From contig CAZHNZ010000024.1 in NCBI GenBank assembly GCA_964534355.1, forward strand, positions 1 through 41,161: DNA of 41,161 nt, written 5' to 3'. This DNA is from CAXXIC01 sp964534355. Lineage in GTDB: Bacteria > Bacteroidota > Bacteroidia > Bacteroidales > UBA7332. Positions within the stretch are counted from its first letter, which is position 1, and each line of letters begins with the position of its first letter. The notes below the pieces were generated by a model. That model saw nothing but the letters and a program-made list of their open reading frames with translations, did not search any database and had not been told where the DNA came from. The translations under genes and the position numbers were made by a program. Of this stretch, positions 1 to 7,488 are shown piece by piece.

Positions 1-407
1 GGTTGGAGAAAATTGAAACTATCAATGGTGAATATAAGATTAAATCAATCATTACGCAAAGTGAAGAGTTTGATTACATTGTGTTTCAGGTGGCCACAAA
101 TAAGCAAAAATTTAACTACCTAAGAATTGCGGAAAATTTGCCCCGGGTTGGAGAGACTGTCTTTGCTATTGGTAATCCGGAAGGATTAGTACATACATTA
201 TCTACTGGTATAATCTCTTCTTTACGGGAAAACGATAATGTAATACAAACAACCTGTGAAATAACGCACGGTAGTAGTGGAGGCCCTCTCTTTAATTTAA
301 GTGGTGAAGTGATTGGTATTACTACTGCGGGTATGGGTGATGCTAATTTAAATTTTGCAATTAGTTTAGTCGGATTGAATTTAGAAAAATACATAACAAA
401 GAATTAA
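1..407 (+). CDS. Trypsin-like (S1C/HtrA-type) serine protease, C-terminal part, cut by the window edge
   Basis: The reading frame is open at the left edge, so only the last ~134 residues are present. They look like the second beta-barrel of a chymotrypsin-fold protease of the HtrA/DegP type. The Ser-nucleophile motif GSSGGPL is clear (around residues 90-96 of the visible part), followed by the typical 'GEVIGITTAG' strand and a 'NFAISL' segment as in HtrA proteins. The 'EFDYIVFQV' segment sits where the catalytic Asp is expected (HtrA: D-x-A-x-L). The catalytic His would lie outside the window. No PDZ domain follows: the protein ends about 35 residues after the Ser motif. Its stop codon is 2 bp before the kinase start, so the two genes are probably translationally coupled. 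Inference: the protease is an effector or activating component of the kinase-TIR module. A plain HtrA-like housekeeping protease is less likely given the neighbours. Confidence 0.82.
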   Translation, partial: LEKIETINGEYKIKSIITQSEEFDYIVFQVATNKQKFNYLRIAENLPRVGETVFAIGNPEGLVHTLSTGIISSLRENDNVIQTTCEITHGSSGGPLFNLSGEVIGITTAGMGDANLNFAISLVGLNLEKYITKN

Positions 408-409
408 CT

Positions 410-2251
410 ATGACTCAGGAAGAATTTCATAAAAGGTATCAATACAACCCGTCAACAGATTGTCTGGGTGAAGGTGGTTTTGGAAAGGTTTTTAAAGCTT
501 ATGACACTCACCGTGACAGATATGTTGCCGTAAAAATGTCTGAGGTAAAGCCTCAATTGGCAGGGGTAAGGCTAAAAAAAGAGGTGGATTTAATCAGTAA
601 ATTACCAACGCATCCGAATATTGCCTATTACGAAGAGTGTTATTCTTTTTCGACTTTTGCCGGAGAGTACGATTTTGGCGTTTTGCAGTATTATGAGGAG
701 GGTAATCTTGAGCAGGTGGCAAAAACTACACCTTTGACTTTAGAACAAAAAGACGCTCTTTTGAGGCAAATTCTTAATGGAGTATCCTTTCTTCATGAGC
801 AGGGAATTATTCACCGTGACTTAAAACCTCAAAATATATTGATTGTAAAACGCAATGGTGAATTAATTCCCAAAATTACAGATTTTGGAATAAGTAAACA
901 GCTTGATGGGGCTAATAGCAGCGCTTATACCAACTCTTTGTCGGGTGCCGGTACGTTGACATTTGCTTCGCCGGAGCAATTGTGTGGGTTGGAAATTAGA
1001 AAAAACACCGATTTGTGGAGTTTTGGCGTCATAGTCAGTTGGTTGTTTACATCTAAATTACCTTTTGCCTCTAATACACACATTCCTGCCAATGAGGGTG
1101 AGCGTATTGAATTGTATAAGAAAATCACAGGAGGCGAGCTGAATGATACTATTTCCCATTTGCCTTCAAGATGGGCAGACCTGGTAGTTAAATGTTTAAT
1201 TGTGGATAATAATAAGCGAATCGCGGACGTATCTGCTTGTGTCAAAATAATAGATGGTAAAGAGATTCCTGCTTTAGATGATTACACTGTAATTGTTGGA
1301 GAGAAAGAAAAATCCAAACATCAGAATAAAAAGCGCGGTATTATTAAGTTTAATCCGTTTAAGGGTATTTGGTCGTTTTGGGTTAATAGAAAAAAAACGG
1401 TATTAGCATCTATATTTATGATCGTTTTTATATTTGGTTCGTATATTCATTGGGAATACAAGTATAATTATTATGACGCAAGGGATTTTTCCGAAGGATT
1501 GGCTGCTATCAATAAACTAGATAAGTGGGGATTTATTGACACCACTGGTAATGTTGTAATATCAAGGAAATTTAATGATATAGGTTCATCTGGTGGTTTT
1601 CATGAAGGTTTTGCTTGTGTGTTGTTTGAAAACAAATGGATTTTTATTAACAAAGCTGGTGAAAATGCATTTCCGAATTGTAAGTATCAGTTTTATAAGT
1701 ATTCAAAATTTGAAAATGGATATGTAGAAGTTGTTGGTGGGTATTTAGATAAAAATGGTTGCTTTAGAGATAAGTGTGAATTAATCAATGTTGATCCTTT
1801 TGAAAAAGGGCCTATGTTTGTTTCTTATTTGTTAGGTAGATGGGACAATTACTATAATGTATGGATTGATAATAGCTGGTCATGCTATAAAGATAAAATG
1901 GGTAAAATTATTTATAAAGGATATGGATTGCCATTTTCTGAAGGATTAGCTGCAGTTAGAAGTGATGATAATTCGCGGTGGTATTTTATCAATACAAACG
2001 GTAAAATTGTTATTCCATTTGGCTATTCTGCTGTTCAATCATTTTCGGAAGGCAAAGCAGCTGTCGCTATCAATAAAAACTGGGGTTATATTGACAAAAA
2101 AGGGAATGAGATTATTCCGTTTACCTTTGAAAGCGCAGGCCCCTTTAAAAATAATCGCGCCTTGGTAAAGGAAAATGGCAGATTGCGATATATTTATGAC
2201 AATGGTAGTTCTCTTGGGTGGTTTGGTTTGATTGTAAGTTTGTTTAAGTAG
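410..2251 (+). CDS. Transmembrane Ser/Thr protein kinase with C-terminal WG repeats
   Basis: Residues ~14-285 form a complete Hanks-type kinase domain. The Gly loop G20-E-G-G-F-G25, the VAVK lysine K42, a candidate alpha-C Glu (E58), the catalytic loop H135-R-D-L-K-P-Q-N142 and D158-F-G are all present, so it should be active and is of the RD type. A basic linker leads to one hydrophobic segment (about 330-348). From ~F360 to the end, the motif 'F(S/H)EG-A-(N)KWGFID--GN-(V)I' recurs five or six times with variation. These are WG beta-repeats, a module found in many Bacteroidota and Firmicutes proteins and thought to bind ligands or proteins. With the kinase in the cytoplasm, the repeats would lie in the periplasm, making this a candidate receptor kinase. 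The gene starts 2 bp after the protease stop and ends 11 bp before the TIR gene. Substrates are unknown; the TIR protein or protease next door are natural candidates. Confidence 0.9.
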   Translation: MTQEEFHKRYQYNPSTDCLGEGGFGKVFKAYDTHRDRYVAVKMSEVKPQLAGVRLKKEVDLISKLPTHPNIAYYEECYSFSTFAGEYDFGVLQYYEEGNLEQVAKTTPLTLEQKDALLRQILNGVSFLHEQGIIHRDLKPQNILIVKRNGELIPKITDFGISKQLDGANSSAYTNSLSGAGTLTFASPEQLCGLEIRKNTDLWSFGVIVSWLFTSKLPFASNTHIPANEGERIELYKKITGGELNDTISHLPSRWADLVVKCLIVDNNKRIADVSACVKIIDGKEIPALDDYTVIVGEKEKSKHQNKKRGIIKFNPFKGIWSFWVNRKKTVLASIFMIVFIFGSYIHWEYKYNYYDARDFSEGLAAINKLDKWGFIDTTGNVVISRKFNDIGSSGGFHEGFACVLFENKWIFINKAGENAFPNCKYQFYKYSKFENGYVEVVGGYLDKNGCFRDKCELINVDPFEKGPMFVSYLLGRWDNYYNVWIDNSWSCYKDKMGKIIYKGYGLPFSEGLAAVRSDDNSRWYFINTNGKIVIPFGYSAVQSFSEGKAAVAINKNWGYIDKKGNEIIPFTFESAGPFKNNRALVKENGRLRYIYDNGSSLGWFGLIVSLFK

Positions 2252-2262
2252 TTGAAATAATT

Positions 2263-3459
2263 ATGGATAAAGGGAAAATTTTTATAAGTCACTCATCGCA
2301 AGATAAGGAAATAGTCACATCATTTGTTGATAATATTCTTAAATTGGGCTTAGGCATTTCTTCTAAAAGAATTTTTTGTTCAAGTATAAGTGGGAGTGAT
2401 ATTGAATGTGGTGGGCATATTCCGGATGTTTTAAGAGCTGAAATTCATAAATCATCTCTTGTCTTGTTGTTTATTTCAGAAAACTATAAAAAGAGTGAAG
2501 TGTGTCACAATGAAGTCGGTGCAGCTTGTGTGACATTGCCTGAAAAATCGGTAATCCCATTATTGATGCCCGGGGTAGAATATAAATCATTGGGCTTATT
2601 GAATCTTAATAAGCTTGCAATCAGGCTCGATGACAGAGATGGTCTTTATAAACTTTTTGATGATTCTCTGCGACAATTTAATCCTGAGTGTTTTGTTAGT
2701 ACATTATATGAGAAAATTGATGTATTCTTATCTGGTTTTAAGGATAACGTAAAACCAGATAAGCTAATGGATGCAGATGTTGATCAATCAAATTTTTTAT
2801 CTTATGTGAAAATTTTTAATTCATTTGATGATATAATAAGAAAGACTATTCCGGCATATAGTGATGGGATACATAGAATTTCAAATTCAGATTTGCAGAA
2901 TCGAATTATAGATGGGTTAAGTAAGATAAATTGTTTGGTTAAGATTTTGTATCGAAATGCTGCTGCTGGTGATGAATATATTAATCAAATTAAACAATTA
3001 CCTGGTGGCAATTGGCTTATTTCCAAAATGAACTGGGAGGTTAACATTTTAGAAATGTGGGTTTGTATTAATAGGGAAATGCAAAATGAATTTATCCTTT
3101 TCAAATCAGCAAAACAGAAGCCATTTACAATCCAATCAGATGTAGGAGGTACGGATTATCTGGTTGGTATATTAAGTGATGGTACAATTGTTTCAAATAA
3201 TGAAAGAGAAAATGGTTATGCTAATATTAATGGTAAAATAATTGATCTATCTGAAATGAGCATTGAGCCACGTCTTAGATATAAAGAATCTCAATGGACT
3301 TTTCTTATTTCAGATTATCACAAGTTAGGTTATAATGGACGCGAAACAATGGAGTTTTGTAAAAAGCTGGATAAGGGAGAGATTGAAGTAAATGCTGAAA
3401 ATATAGCTTCATTTCTTCAGGAATTGGAGAATGATCCGGATGTTTTAAGAAATAGATAG
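2263..3459 (+). CDS. TIR-domain protein (putative NAD-cleaving or signalling effector)
   Basis: Residues 4-~150 match a bacterial TIR domain. Box 1 is K5-I-F-I-S-H-S-S-Q-D14, a central 'IFCSSISGSDIECG' segment fits the BB-loop region, and 'LVLLFISENYKKSEVCHNEVGAA' fits beta-D/alpha-D. E84 in 'S-E-V-C-H-N-E' aligns with the catalytic Glu of TIR NADases (pattern WCxxE); the Trp is replaced by Val80. The remaining ~240 residues match nothing I recognise, have no membrane segment and may be a sensor or oligomerisation region. Bacterial TIR proteins commonly deplete NAD or make cyclic ADP-ribose variants during anti-phage abortive infection. Starting 11 bp after the kinase stop, it is almost certainly in the same transcript. 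The TIR assignment is firm; NADase activity is inferred. Confidence 0.88.
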   Translation: MDKGKIFISHSSQDKEIVTSFVDNILKLGLGISSKRIFCSSISGSDIECGGHIPDVLRAEIHKSSLVLLFISENYKKSEVCHNEVGAACVTLPEKSVIPLLMPGVEYKSLGLLNLNKLAIRLDDRDGLYKLFDDSLRQFNPECFVSTLYEKIDVFLSGFKDNVKPDKLMDADVDQSNFLSYVKIFNSFDDIIRKTIPAYSDGIHRISNSDLQNRIIDGLSKINCLVKILYRNAAAGDEYINQIKQLPGGNWLISKMNWEVNILEMWVCINREMQNEFILFKSAKQKPFTIQSDVGGTDYLVGILSDGTIVSNNERENGYANINGKIIDLSEMSIEPRLRYKESQWTFLISDYHKLGYNGRETMEFCKKLDKGEIEVNAENIASFLQELENDPDVLRNR

Positions 3460-3663
3460 GGATAATTCGCTTTGTGGTAAATCTCATATATATAATATGA
3501 TGATTTATATATGATATTAATTGATATGTTGTAAAGTGATAATTAATTATAGAATAGAAATATTAATTTATGCATAAAACAATCAAGGTCTAATAACTTA
3601 TTGATAGAGAATATAATAATAGCTATTTAATGAGTTATTAAGTAAGGAGGTGCTTACAGTTTC
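3460..3663. other. AT-rich intergenic stretch with a weak hairpin
   Basis: This 204-bp gap separates the TIR gene from the next rightward gene and is very AT-rich. Arms TCATATATA (3484-3492) and TATATATGA (3506-3514) can pair. This could be a transcription end for the protease-kinase-TIR operon, but there is no T tract. No clear TAnnTTTG promoter was found, so the downstream gene may be read through or may use an atypical promoter. Confidence 0.35.
3644..3652 (+). promoter_or_regulatory. Strong Shine-Dalgarno sequence before the 574-residue protein
   Basis: AAGGAGGTG lies 11 nt upstream of the ATG at 3664 and is complementary to the 16S rRNA 3' end over nine bases. Other genes in this window lack such a sequence, as is usual in Bacteroidota, so it stands out. 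It supports the start at 3664 and may reflect an origin outside the phylum. Confidence 0.55.
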
Positions 3664-5388
3664 ATGTCTCAGTTAAGATGTGTCGAACTAAATCATAATA
3701 AATGTAGATGTAAAATGATACCCTGTATTAAGCTTTTGTTAGAATATAAGCACTTCTTTTTCGCAGATCCGCCTGCAGATAGGCTTAGTTTGATTAAGCA
3801 TATACCTAAAAAACAATTATTATACGAAATTGCGGGGTTAAATTATCGGCTAAAGCCATACAATCAATTGAAATATGATTTTTCTTTAAATAGACAGATC
3901 GTTGAGTTAAAGCACTTTTGCCCAATTGATAAATATTTACAGAATAATTACATTAGAATAGTATCTTCCTACATAAAAAGCGAAAAAGATTATCCTCTAA
4001 TATTTAATCGAGCAGCCAACCTTTTTGCGATAGAAGAAATCTTGAATAATGATAATCTTCTTGAAATAGATGATTTCGATATGAAAAAAGTTGAAGTATG
4101 GGACGGGATATTTAAATATCTCATGTCTGTAAATAGAGAGGTGTTAAAGGTAAATCAATCTTCACCACATGAGGTGTCGATAGAAAATATAAGTTCATCT
4201 GCTCTTGTCCTGAATGAGTTGATGATTGAAGATAATCCTTTATATGTCCAATTTAGAGGGATAAGGCTAATTGAGTATTTGTACAACAATGATGTTTATG
4301 GGGATGAATTGAATAGGTATTTCAATGAGATTCTAAATATTGACAAGGATGATTTTATATATAAATTACTTGCTCTTTCAATTGGTAACGGACAAGAGCC
4401 ATATTTTGCAGAATTTGTTTACAATTCAGGAGAATCAGACGAGTTTTTAGATTACCTGAGTAATAATCAATATATGAACAAAGAGTATTCTAGGCTATTA
4501 ACAGTAAAAAAGACTCCATTCTACAAGGATAAAGTCAATCGATATATTATTCTAGATATTAGCTTTCTGACAAATAAGAGTTATAATTTTTTTATAAATG
4601 ATTTTTGGTTTGATTATCTAAAGCTTCAAGAAAATGAATCAGGAAAGAGTATTTTTAATATAAAGCATTATAGATCAATATTTGGCTTGTTTTTTGAGGA
4701 ATATATAAGAGAGATTGTTGGAAGTTGTTTTCATCATCTTATGCATCCTAGACCATTTTTATTTGACGATTTAAGAATCGATACTTCGTACGGAAAAATC
4801 GAAGTAGCTGATATTTATATAAGGCAAAATAAAAAAATTCTTGTAGGGCAGGTTAAATCAAGTTCAATTTATGATAATGAAAAATATGGTGGAGATATAA
4901 ATACTTTATATCGTAATAATAGGGAGCGATTTTTCAAAGATTTTGGAGTAAATCAAACATATAATTCAATAAATAATATCCTGAACTACGCAAATTCTTT
5001 TGATCCCAAATTAAAACATATTAAACGTTTAGAGTTTTATCCAGTTATTATCGTAAATGATAAGGTATTTCAAACCCCTTTACTTCCAAATTTGCTGTAC
5101 CTAAGATTTAATGAGCTCTTGAAAGATGATAATTTTACTCCACATATAATTCATCCTTTGGTTGTGATGCATGTATCTGATTGGGAATATTTAGAAGCTG
5201 TATTGCACTCGAAGGATGAACAAATCTGGGATATACTAAAATCCCATTATAAAAAAATCAATAATACCCTAATGCCTCCATTTTTTAATTCTACTGAGAA
5301 ATTTATTAAACCTGGTGTGATAACAGGTCGGCTTAGAACAGAAATGAAAGAGATAATAAACAAATACACTAAAAAAGTTGAAGAATAA
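3664..5388 (+). CDS. Uncharacterised protein with a PD-(D/E)XK-type nuclease motif in its C-terminal half
   Basis: I do not recognise this 574-residue protein as a named family. The C-terminal half carries a plausible restriction-endonuclease-like core: 'GLFFEEYIREIV' (E345/E346) for the first helix, then 'EVADIYI' with D383, about a dozen residues, and 'VGQVKSS' with Q396-x-K398. This gives a D-X(n)-Q-x-K active site as in Mrr-like and related nucleases; E345 may also take part. The N-terminal ~330 residues are mostly helical in appearance, with a short Cys-rich start and no membrane segment. The start codon is supported by a strong Shine-Dalgarno sequence. It lies 204 bp after the TIR gene on the same strand, so it may be the fourth member of that module or a separate defence gene. 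The nuclease call rests on motif reading only. Composition is strongly AT-rich. Confidence 0.6.
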   Translation: MSQLRCVELNHNKCRCKMIPCIKLLLEYKHFFFADPPADRLSLIKHIPKKQLLYEIAGLNYRLKPYNQLKYDFSLNRQIVELKHFCPIDKYLQNNYIRIVSSYIKSEKDYPLIFNRAANLFAIEEILNNDNLLEIDDFDMKKVEVWDGIFKYLMSVNREVLKVNQSSPHEVSIENISSSALVLNELMIEDNPLYVQFRGIRLIEYLYNNDVYGDELNRYFNEILNIDKDDFIYKLLALSIGNGQEPYFAEFVYNSGESDEFLDYLSNNQYMNKEYSRLLTVKKTPFYKDKVNRYIILDISFLTNKSYNFFINDFWFDYLKLQENESGKSIFNIKHYRSIFGLFFEEYIREIVGSCFHHLMHPRPFLFDDLRIDTSYGKIEVADIYIRQNKKILVGQVKSSSIYDNEKYGGDINTLYRNNRERFFKDFGVNQTYNSINNILNYANSFDPKLKHIKRLEFYPVIIVNDKVFQTPLLPNLLYLRFNELLKDDNFTPHIIHPLVVMHVSDWEYLEAVLHSKDEQIWDILKSHYKKINNTLMPPFFNSTEKFIKPGVITGRLRTEMKEIINKYTKKVEE

Positions 5389-5475
5389 TATTGTTACTGC
5401 ATGTCGCTACGTAAAATAAACCAGCTCTGTTTAGCGTAGCCTATGATAAACCGTAGCGCGGTCGTTTAGCTGTGT

Positions 5476-5518
5476 ATTCCGGTGAAACAGTGCCACTAAT
5501 TCCGGAGCAAACAGTGCC
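5476..5518. repeat. Two short direct repeats with a 23-bp period
   Basis: ATTCCGGTGAAACAGTGCC (5476-5494) is followed at 5499-5518 by ATTCCGGAGCAAACAGTGCC. The copies are near-identical and lie head to tail, directly before the 44-bp repeats. Confidence 0.65.
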
Positions 5519-5604
5519 TTTGTTCGTCGTAGGTTGCCGCAGCTTCCGTATGTCATACGGCCTTTGTTCGCCGAAGATTGCCACAGTATCCGTTTGGCAT
5601 ACGG
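5517..5604. repeat. Tandem 44-bp direct repeat, two copies
   Basis: Copy 1 is 5517-5560 and copy 2 is 5561-5604. Both begin CCTTTGTTCG and end CATACGG, and they match at 36 of 44 positions by hand alignment. A third, partial copy lies on the other side of the abiE genes at 7409-7437. Confidence 0.75.
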
Positions 5605-5828
5605 CTCCAGCCTATGTCAAAGCTAAAAGCCGGCCTCCGGCTGGCAAAGTATCGCGTAGCGAGAGAAAACAATAAAGACAGGTCTGTCCCGTACCTACGG
5701 CACTCCGGCTCACATCAGTCTCGTTCATATCGCCGGGCTAAAGCCACGTCGTTACAATATGGAATCGGGTGTGTGGTGTGACGGAATCCCGTAGGGATGG
5801 GCGATGTTGTAGTAACGTACTCCATTTT

Positions 5829-5880
5829 ATTTGCACAAAAATACGGTAATAATAATTATTCTTCGTATTTTTGTGCAAAT
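5829..5880. promoter_or_regulatory. Perfect 17-bp inverted repeat: probable AbiEi operator and promoter
   Basis: ATTTGCACAAAAATACG (5829-5845) is exactly repeated in inverse orientation at 5864-5880, with an 18-bp AT-rich spacer. The right arm contains TATTTTTG (5866-5873), a match to the Bacteroidota -7 element TAnnTTTG, and ends 8 bp before the abiEi ATG. AbiEi antitoxins of other bacteria are known to repress their own operon by binding inverted repeats at the promoter, so this is the natural autoregulatory site. Confidence 0.75.
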
Positions 5881-5888
5881 CATAAGCA

Positions 5889-6473
5889 ATGAATACAATA
5901 GATGAAATATTTGAGAAAAACAAAGGGTACTTGACATCAAAACTTATCCGTGGAAATAGATCTCTTTACTATCAGCTGAAAACTTTATTGGAAAACGAAA
6001 AAGTGGTTCAGATAAAACGTGGTTTGTATCGTCATGTTGATCTTACAGAAGAAGCCGGTTGGGGTGAAGTATGCAAAATAGCACCTCAAGCGGTAATTTG
6101 TCTTTTTTCTGCATGGAGGTTTTATGAGCTATCTACCCAAACACCAACAGAAATTCACATAGCCATACCAGCAAAAAACAAAGTTCTTTTGCCGGATTAT
6201 CCACCTATTAAATTGTATTATTGGGAGAAAAGATTTTATGAAACAGGGATTATTAAAACAACCTACAATGGAGAAGAAATTACAATTTATGACATTGAAA
6301 AATCGGTGTGCGATGCCATTCGCTACCGAAACAAAGTGGGAATAGACATAACTAACGAAGTATTGAGAGATTACCTGAAAAGAAAAGACCGTAATTTGGA
6401 TAAACTAATGAAATATGCAGAAAATATGCGCATTGCGACAGTGTTGATCCAATATATAAATGTGATGCTATGA
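5889..6473 (+). CDS. abiEi: AbiEi-family antitoxin/transcriptional autorepressor (type IV toxin-antitoxin)
   Basis: The 194-residue protein starts with an N-terminal winged-helix-like segment, 'IDEIFEKNKGYLTSKLIRGN', followed by 'LKTLLENEKVVQIKRGLYRH'. This is the typical opening of AbiEi/AbiEi_4-type proteins. The rest ('AVICLFSAWRFYELSTQTPTEIHIA', 'IYDIEKSVCDAIRYRNKVG') matches the AbiEi C-terminal antitoxin domain. In the family it neutralises the AbiEii toxin without binding it directly and represses its own promoter. Here a perfect 17-bp inverted repeat lies directly upstream. The stop overlaps the abiEii start by 4 bp (ATGA), the usual coupling of this pair. Acts in the cytoplasm. Confidence 0.88.
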   Translation: MNTIDEIFEKNKGYLTSKLIRGNRSLYYQLKTLLENEKVVQIKRGLYRHVDLTEEAGWGEVCKIAPQAVICLFSAWRFYELSTQTPTEIHIAIPAKNKVLLPDYPPIKLYYWEKRFYETGIIKTTYNGEEITIYDIEKSVCDAIRYRNKVGIDITNEVLRDYLKRKDRNLDKLMKYAENMRIATVLIQYINVML

Positions 6474-7327
6474 GCAACAGAGCAGTTTCAATAAGAGCAA
6501 GGTTGCTCAATTTAGCTAAAAAAGAAGGAATTGATTTTCAGCTTGTCATTATCCGATTTTTGCACGAAAGATTATTGTACAGGCTTTCGGTTTCTGATTA
6601 TTCTCAGCAATTAATTCTGAAAGGTGGAGCATTTATTTACGCCATACAAGGTCTAAAAAGTCGCCCGACAATAGATGTTGACTTATTGGGAAAACAAATA
6701 TCGAATGATATTGAAGTACTTTGTGTGGTGTTTAGACAAATATGTGCCATTGAATCAGAAGATGAAGTGACATTTAATCCAGAACGTGTTGTTGGTGAAT
6801 TGATAACTCAACAAGACAAGTATAACGGTGTTAGACTTTTTATTGAAGCAACTTTTCACACCGTTCGACAACGAATACAAATTGACGTTGATTTTGGCGA
6901 TATTGTGATTCCAGCTGTTCAGAAATTGGAATATCCGATCCTGTTGGACGAAATGCAAATTCCTATTATACAGGCATATTCAAAAGAAACCGTAATAGCC
7001 GAAAAATTTCAGGCAATGATAGAATTATCGGTAGCCAATAGTCGAATGAAGGATTTTTATGATGTATATAAGCTATTAACTGATAACGAATTTGATAACG
7101 ACACATTGGGAGAAGCAATAAACGCAACTTTTGCAAATCGGGAAACCTCATATACTGAAAATCATGCACTGTTTTCATCGGACTTTGCGACAAATGCTCT
7201 TAAGAAAAGAAGTTGGACAGCATTTCTAAACAAAATTAACAGAGACAAAGAGCTCGAATTTGAAGATGTTATGCGATTAATAAGTGAGAAATTATTACCT
7301 TACTGGGCGAAAATGAAAGATATATAA
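6470..7327 (+). CDS. abiEii: AbiEii-family nucleotidyltransferase toxin (type IV toxin-antitoxin)
   Basis: The 285-residue protein has the AbiEii/AbiGii nucleotidyltransferase signature. K51-G-G53 is followed by 'AFIYAIQGLKSRPTIDVDLLG', with the metal-binding pair D69 and D71 in R-x-T-x-D-x-D. Two further family motifs are present: 'IAEKFQAMIELS' and 'NSRMKDFYDVYKLL'. Characterised members block growth by transferring nucleotides, for example to tRNA acceptor ends, and give abortive-infection phage resistance. All visible catalytic positions are intact, so it is probably functional. Its ATG overlaps the abiEi stop by 4 bp. A GC-rich repeat block begins right after its stop codon. Confidence 0.9.
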   Translation: MSNRAVSIRARLLNLAKKEGIDFQLVIIRFLHERLLYRLSVSDYSQQLILKGGAFIYAIQGLKSRPTIDVDLLGKQISNDIEVLCVVFRQICAIESEDEVTFNPERVVGELITQQDKYNGVRLFIEATFHTVRQRIQIDVDFGDIVIPAVQKLEYPILLDEMQIPIIQAYSKETVIAEKFQAMIELSVANSRMKDFYDVYKLLTDNEFDNDTLGEAINATFANRETSYTENHALFSSDFATNALKKRSWTAFLNKINRDKELEFEDVMRLISEKLLPYWAKMKDI

Positions 7328-7488
7328 ACTCCGTCGTTATGGATATGAACCCGTAGAAAGGTGATGTTCTTTCAGCGAGAACCAACGGTCAGCGTAGCTA
7401 ATTGCAATCCTCTGTTCGCCGTAGGTTGCCGCAGCTTCGCGGGAGTGCGGTGTATCGGCCATCCCGTAGAGATGGCCGATAATCAATC
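7328..7488. repeat. GC-rich repeat block on the right side of abiE, with a third copy of the left-side repeat
   Basis: Bases 7409-7437 repeat the start of the 44-bp unit seen at 5517 and 5561, with two differences from copy 1 over 29 bp. The 'CCCGTAG' motif at 7349-7355 resembles that at 5788. The abiE pair is thus bracketed by related repeats about 1.9 kb apart. The block ends at the DUF4293 stop codon and holds no convincing gene. Confidence 0.65.
7454..7480. terminator. Perfect 10-bp inverted repeat (hairpin) between converging abiEii and the DUF4293 gene
   Basis: ATCGGCCATC (7454-7463) pairs with GATGGCCGAT (7471-7480) around a 7-nt CCGTAGA loop. There is no T tract on either side, so it may act as a bidirectional transcription barrier or be a REP-like repeat rather than a classic terminator. 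Confidence 0.5.

Larger units (their letters stand above)
5389..5888. other. Gene-free GC-rich repeat block between the nuclease-like gene and abiEi
   Basis: This 500-bp stretch contrasts with the AT-rich genes to its left. It contains an imperfect hairpin (GCTACG 5406-5411 with CGTAGC 5435-5440, plus inner TAAAC/GTTTA), tandem short repeats (5476-5604), a GCCGG/CCGGC hairpin near 5631-5643, and the small palindrome ATCCC-GTA-GGGAT at 5786-5798. Two short overlapping open frames exist but have no start signals, no recognisable domains and a repeat-derived sequence. I regard the block as non-coding repeat DNA, possibly a REP/MITE-like scar. Confidence 0.6.

Noticed and set aside
5476..5604. 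CRISPR-like repeats
   Set aside because: There are only two adjacent copies of each unit, no regular spacers and no cas genes.
5472..5781. Two short overlapping open frames in the GC-rich repeat block
   Set aside because: They follow the repeat sequence, overlap in different frames and show no domain or start signal.
5389..7488. Insertion sequence around abiE
   Set aside because: No transposase or terminal inverted repeats were seen; the flanking repeats are in direct orientation.
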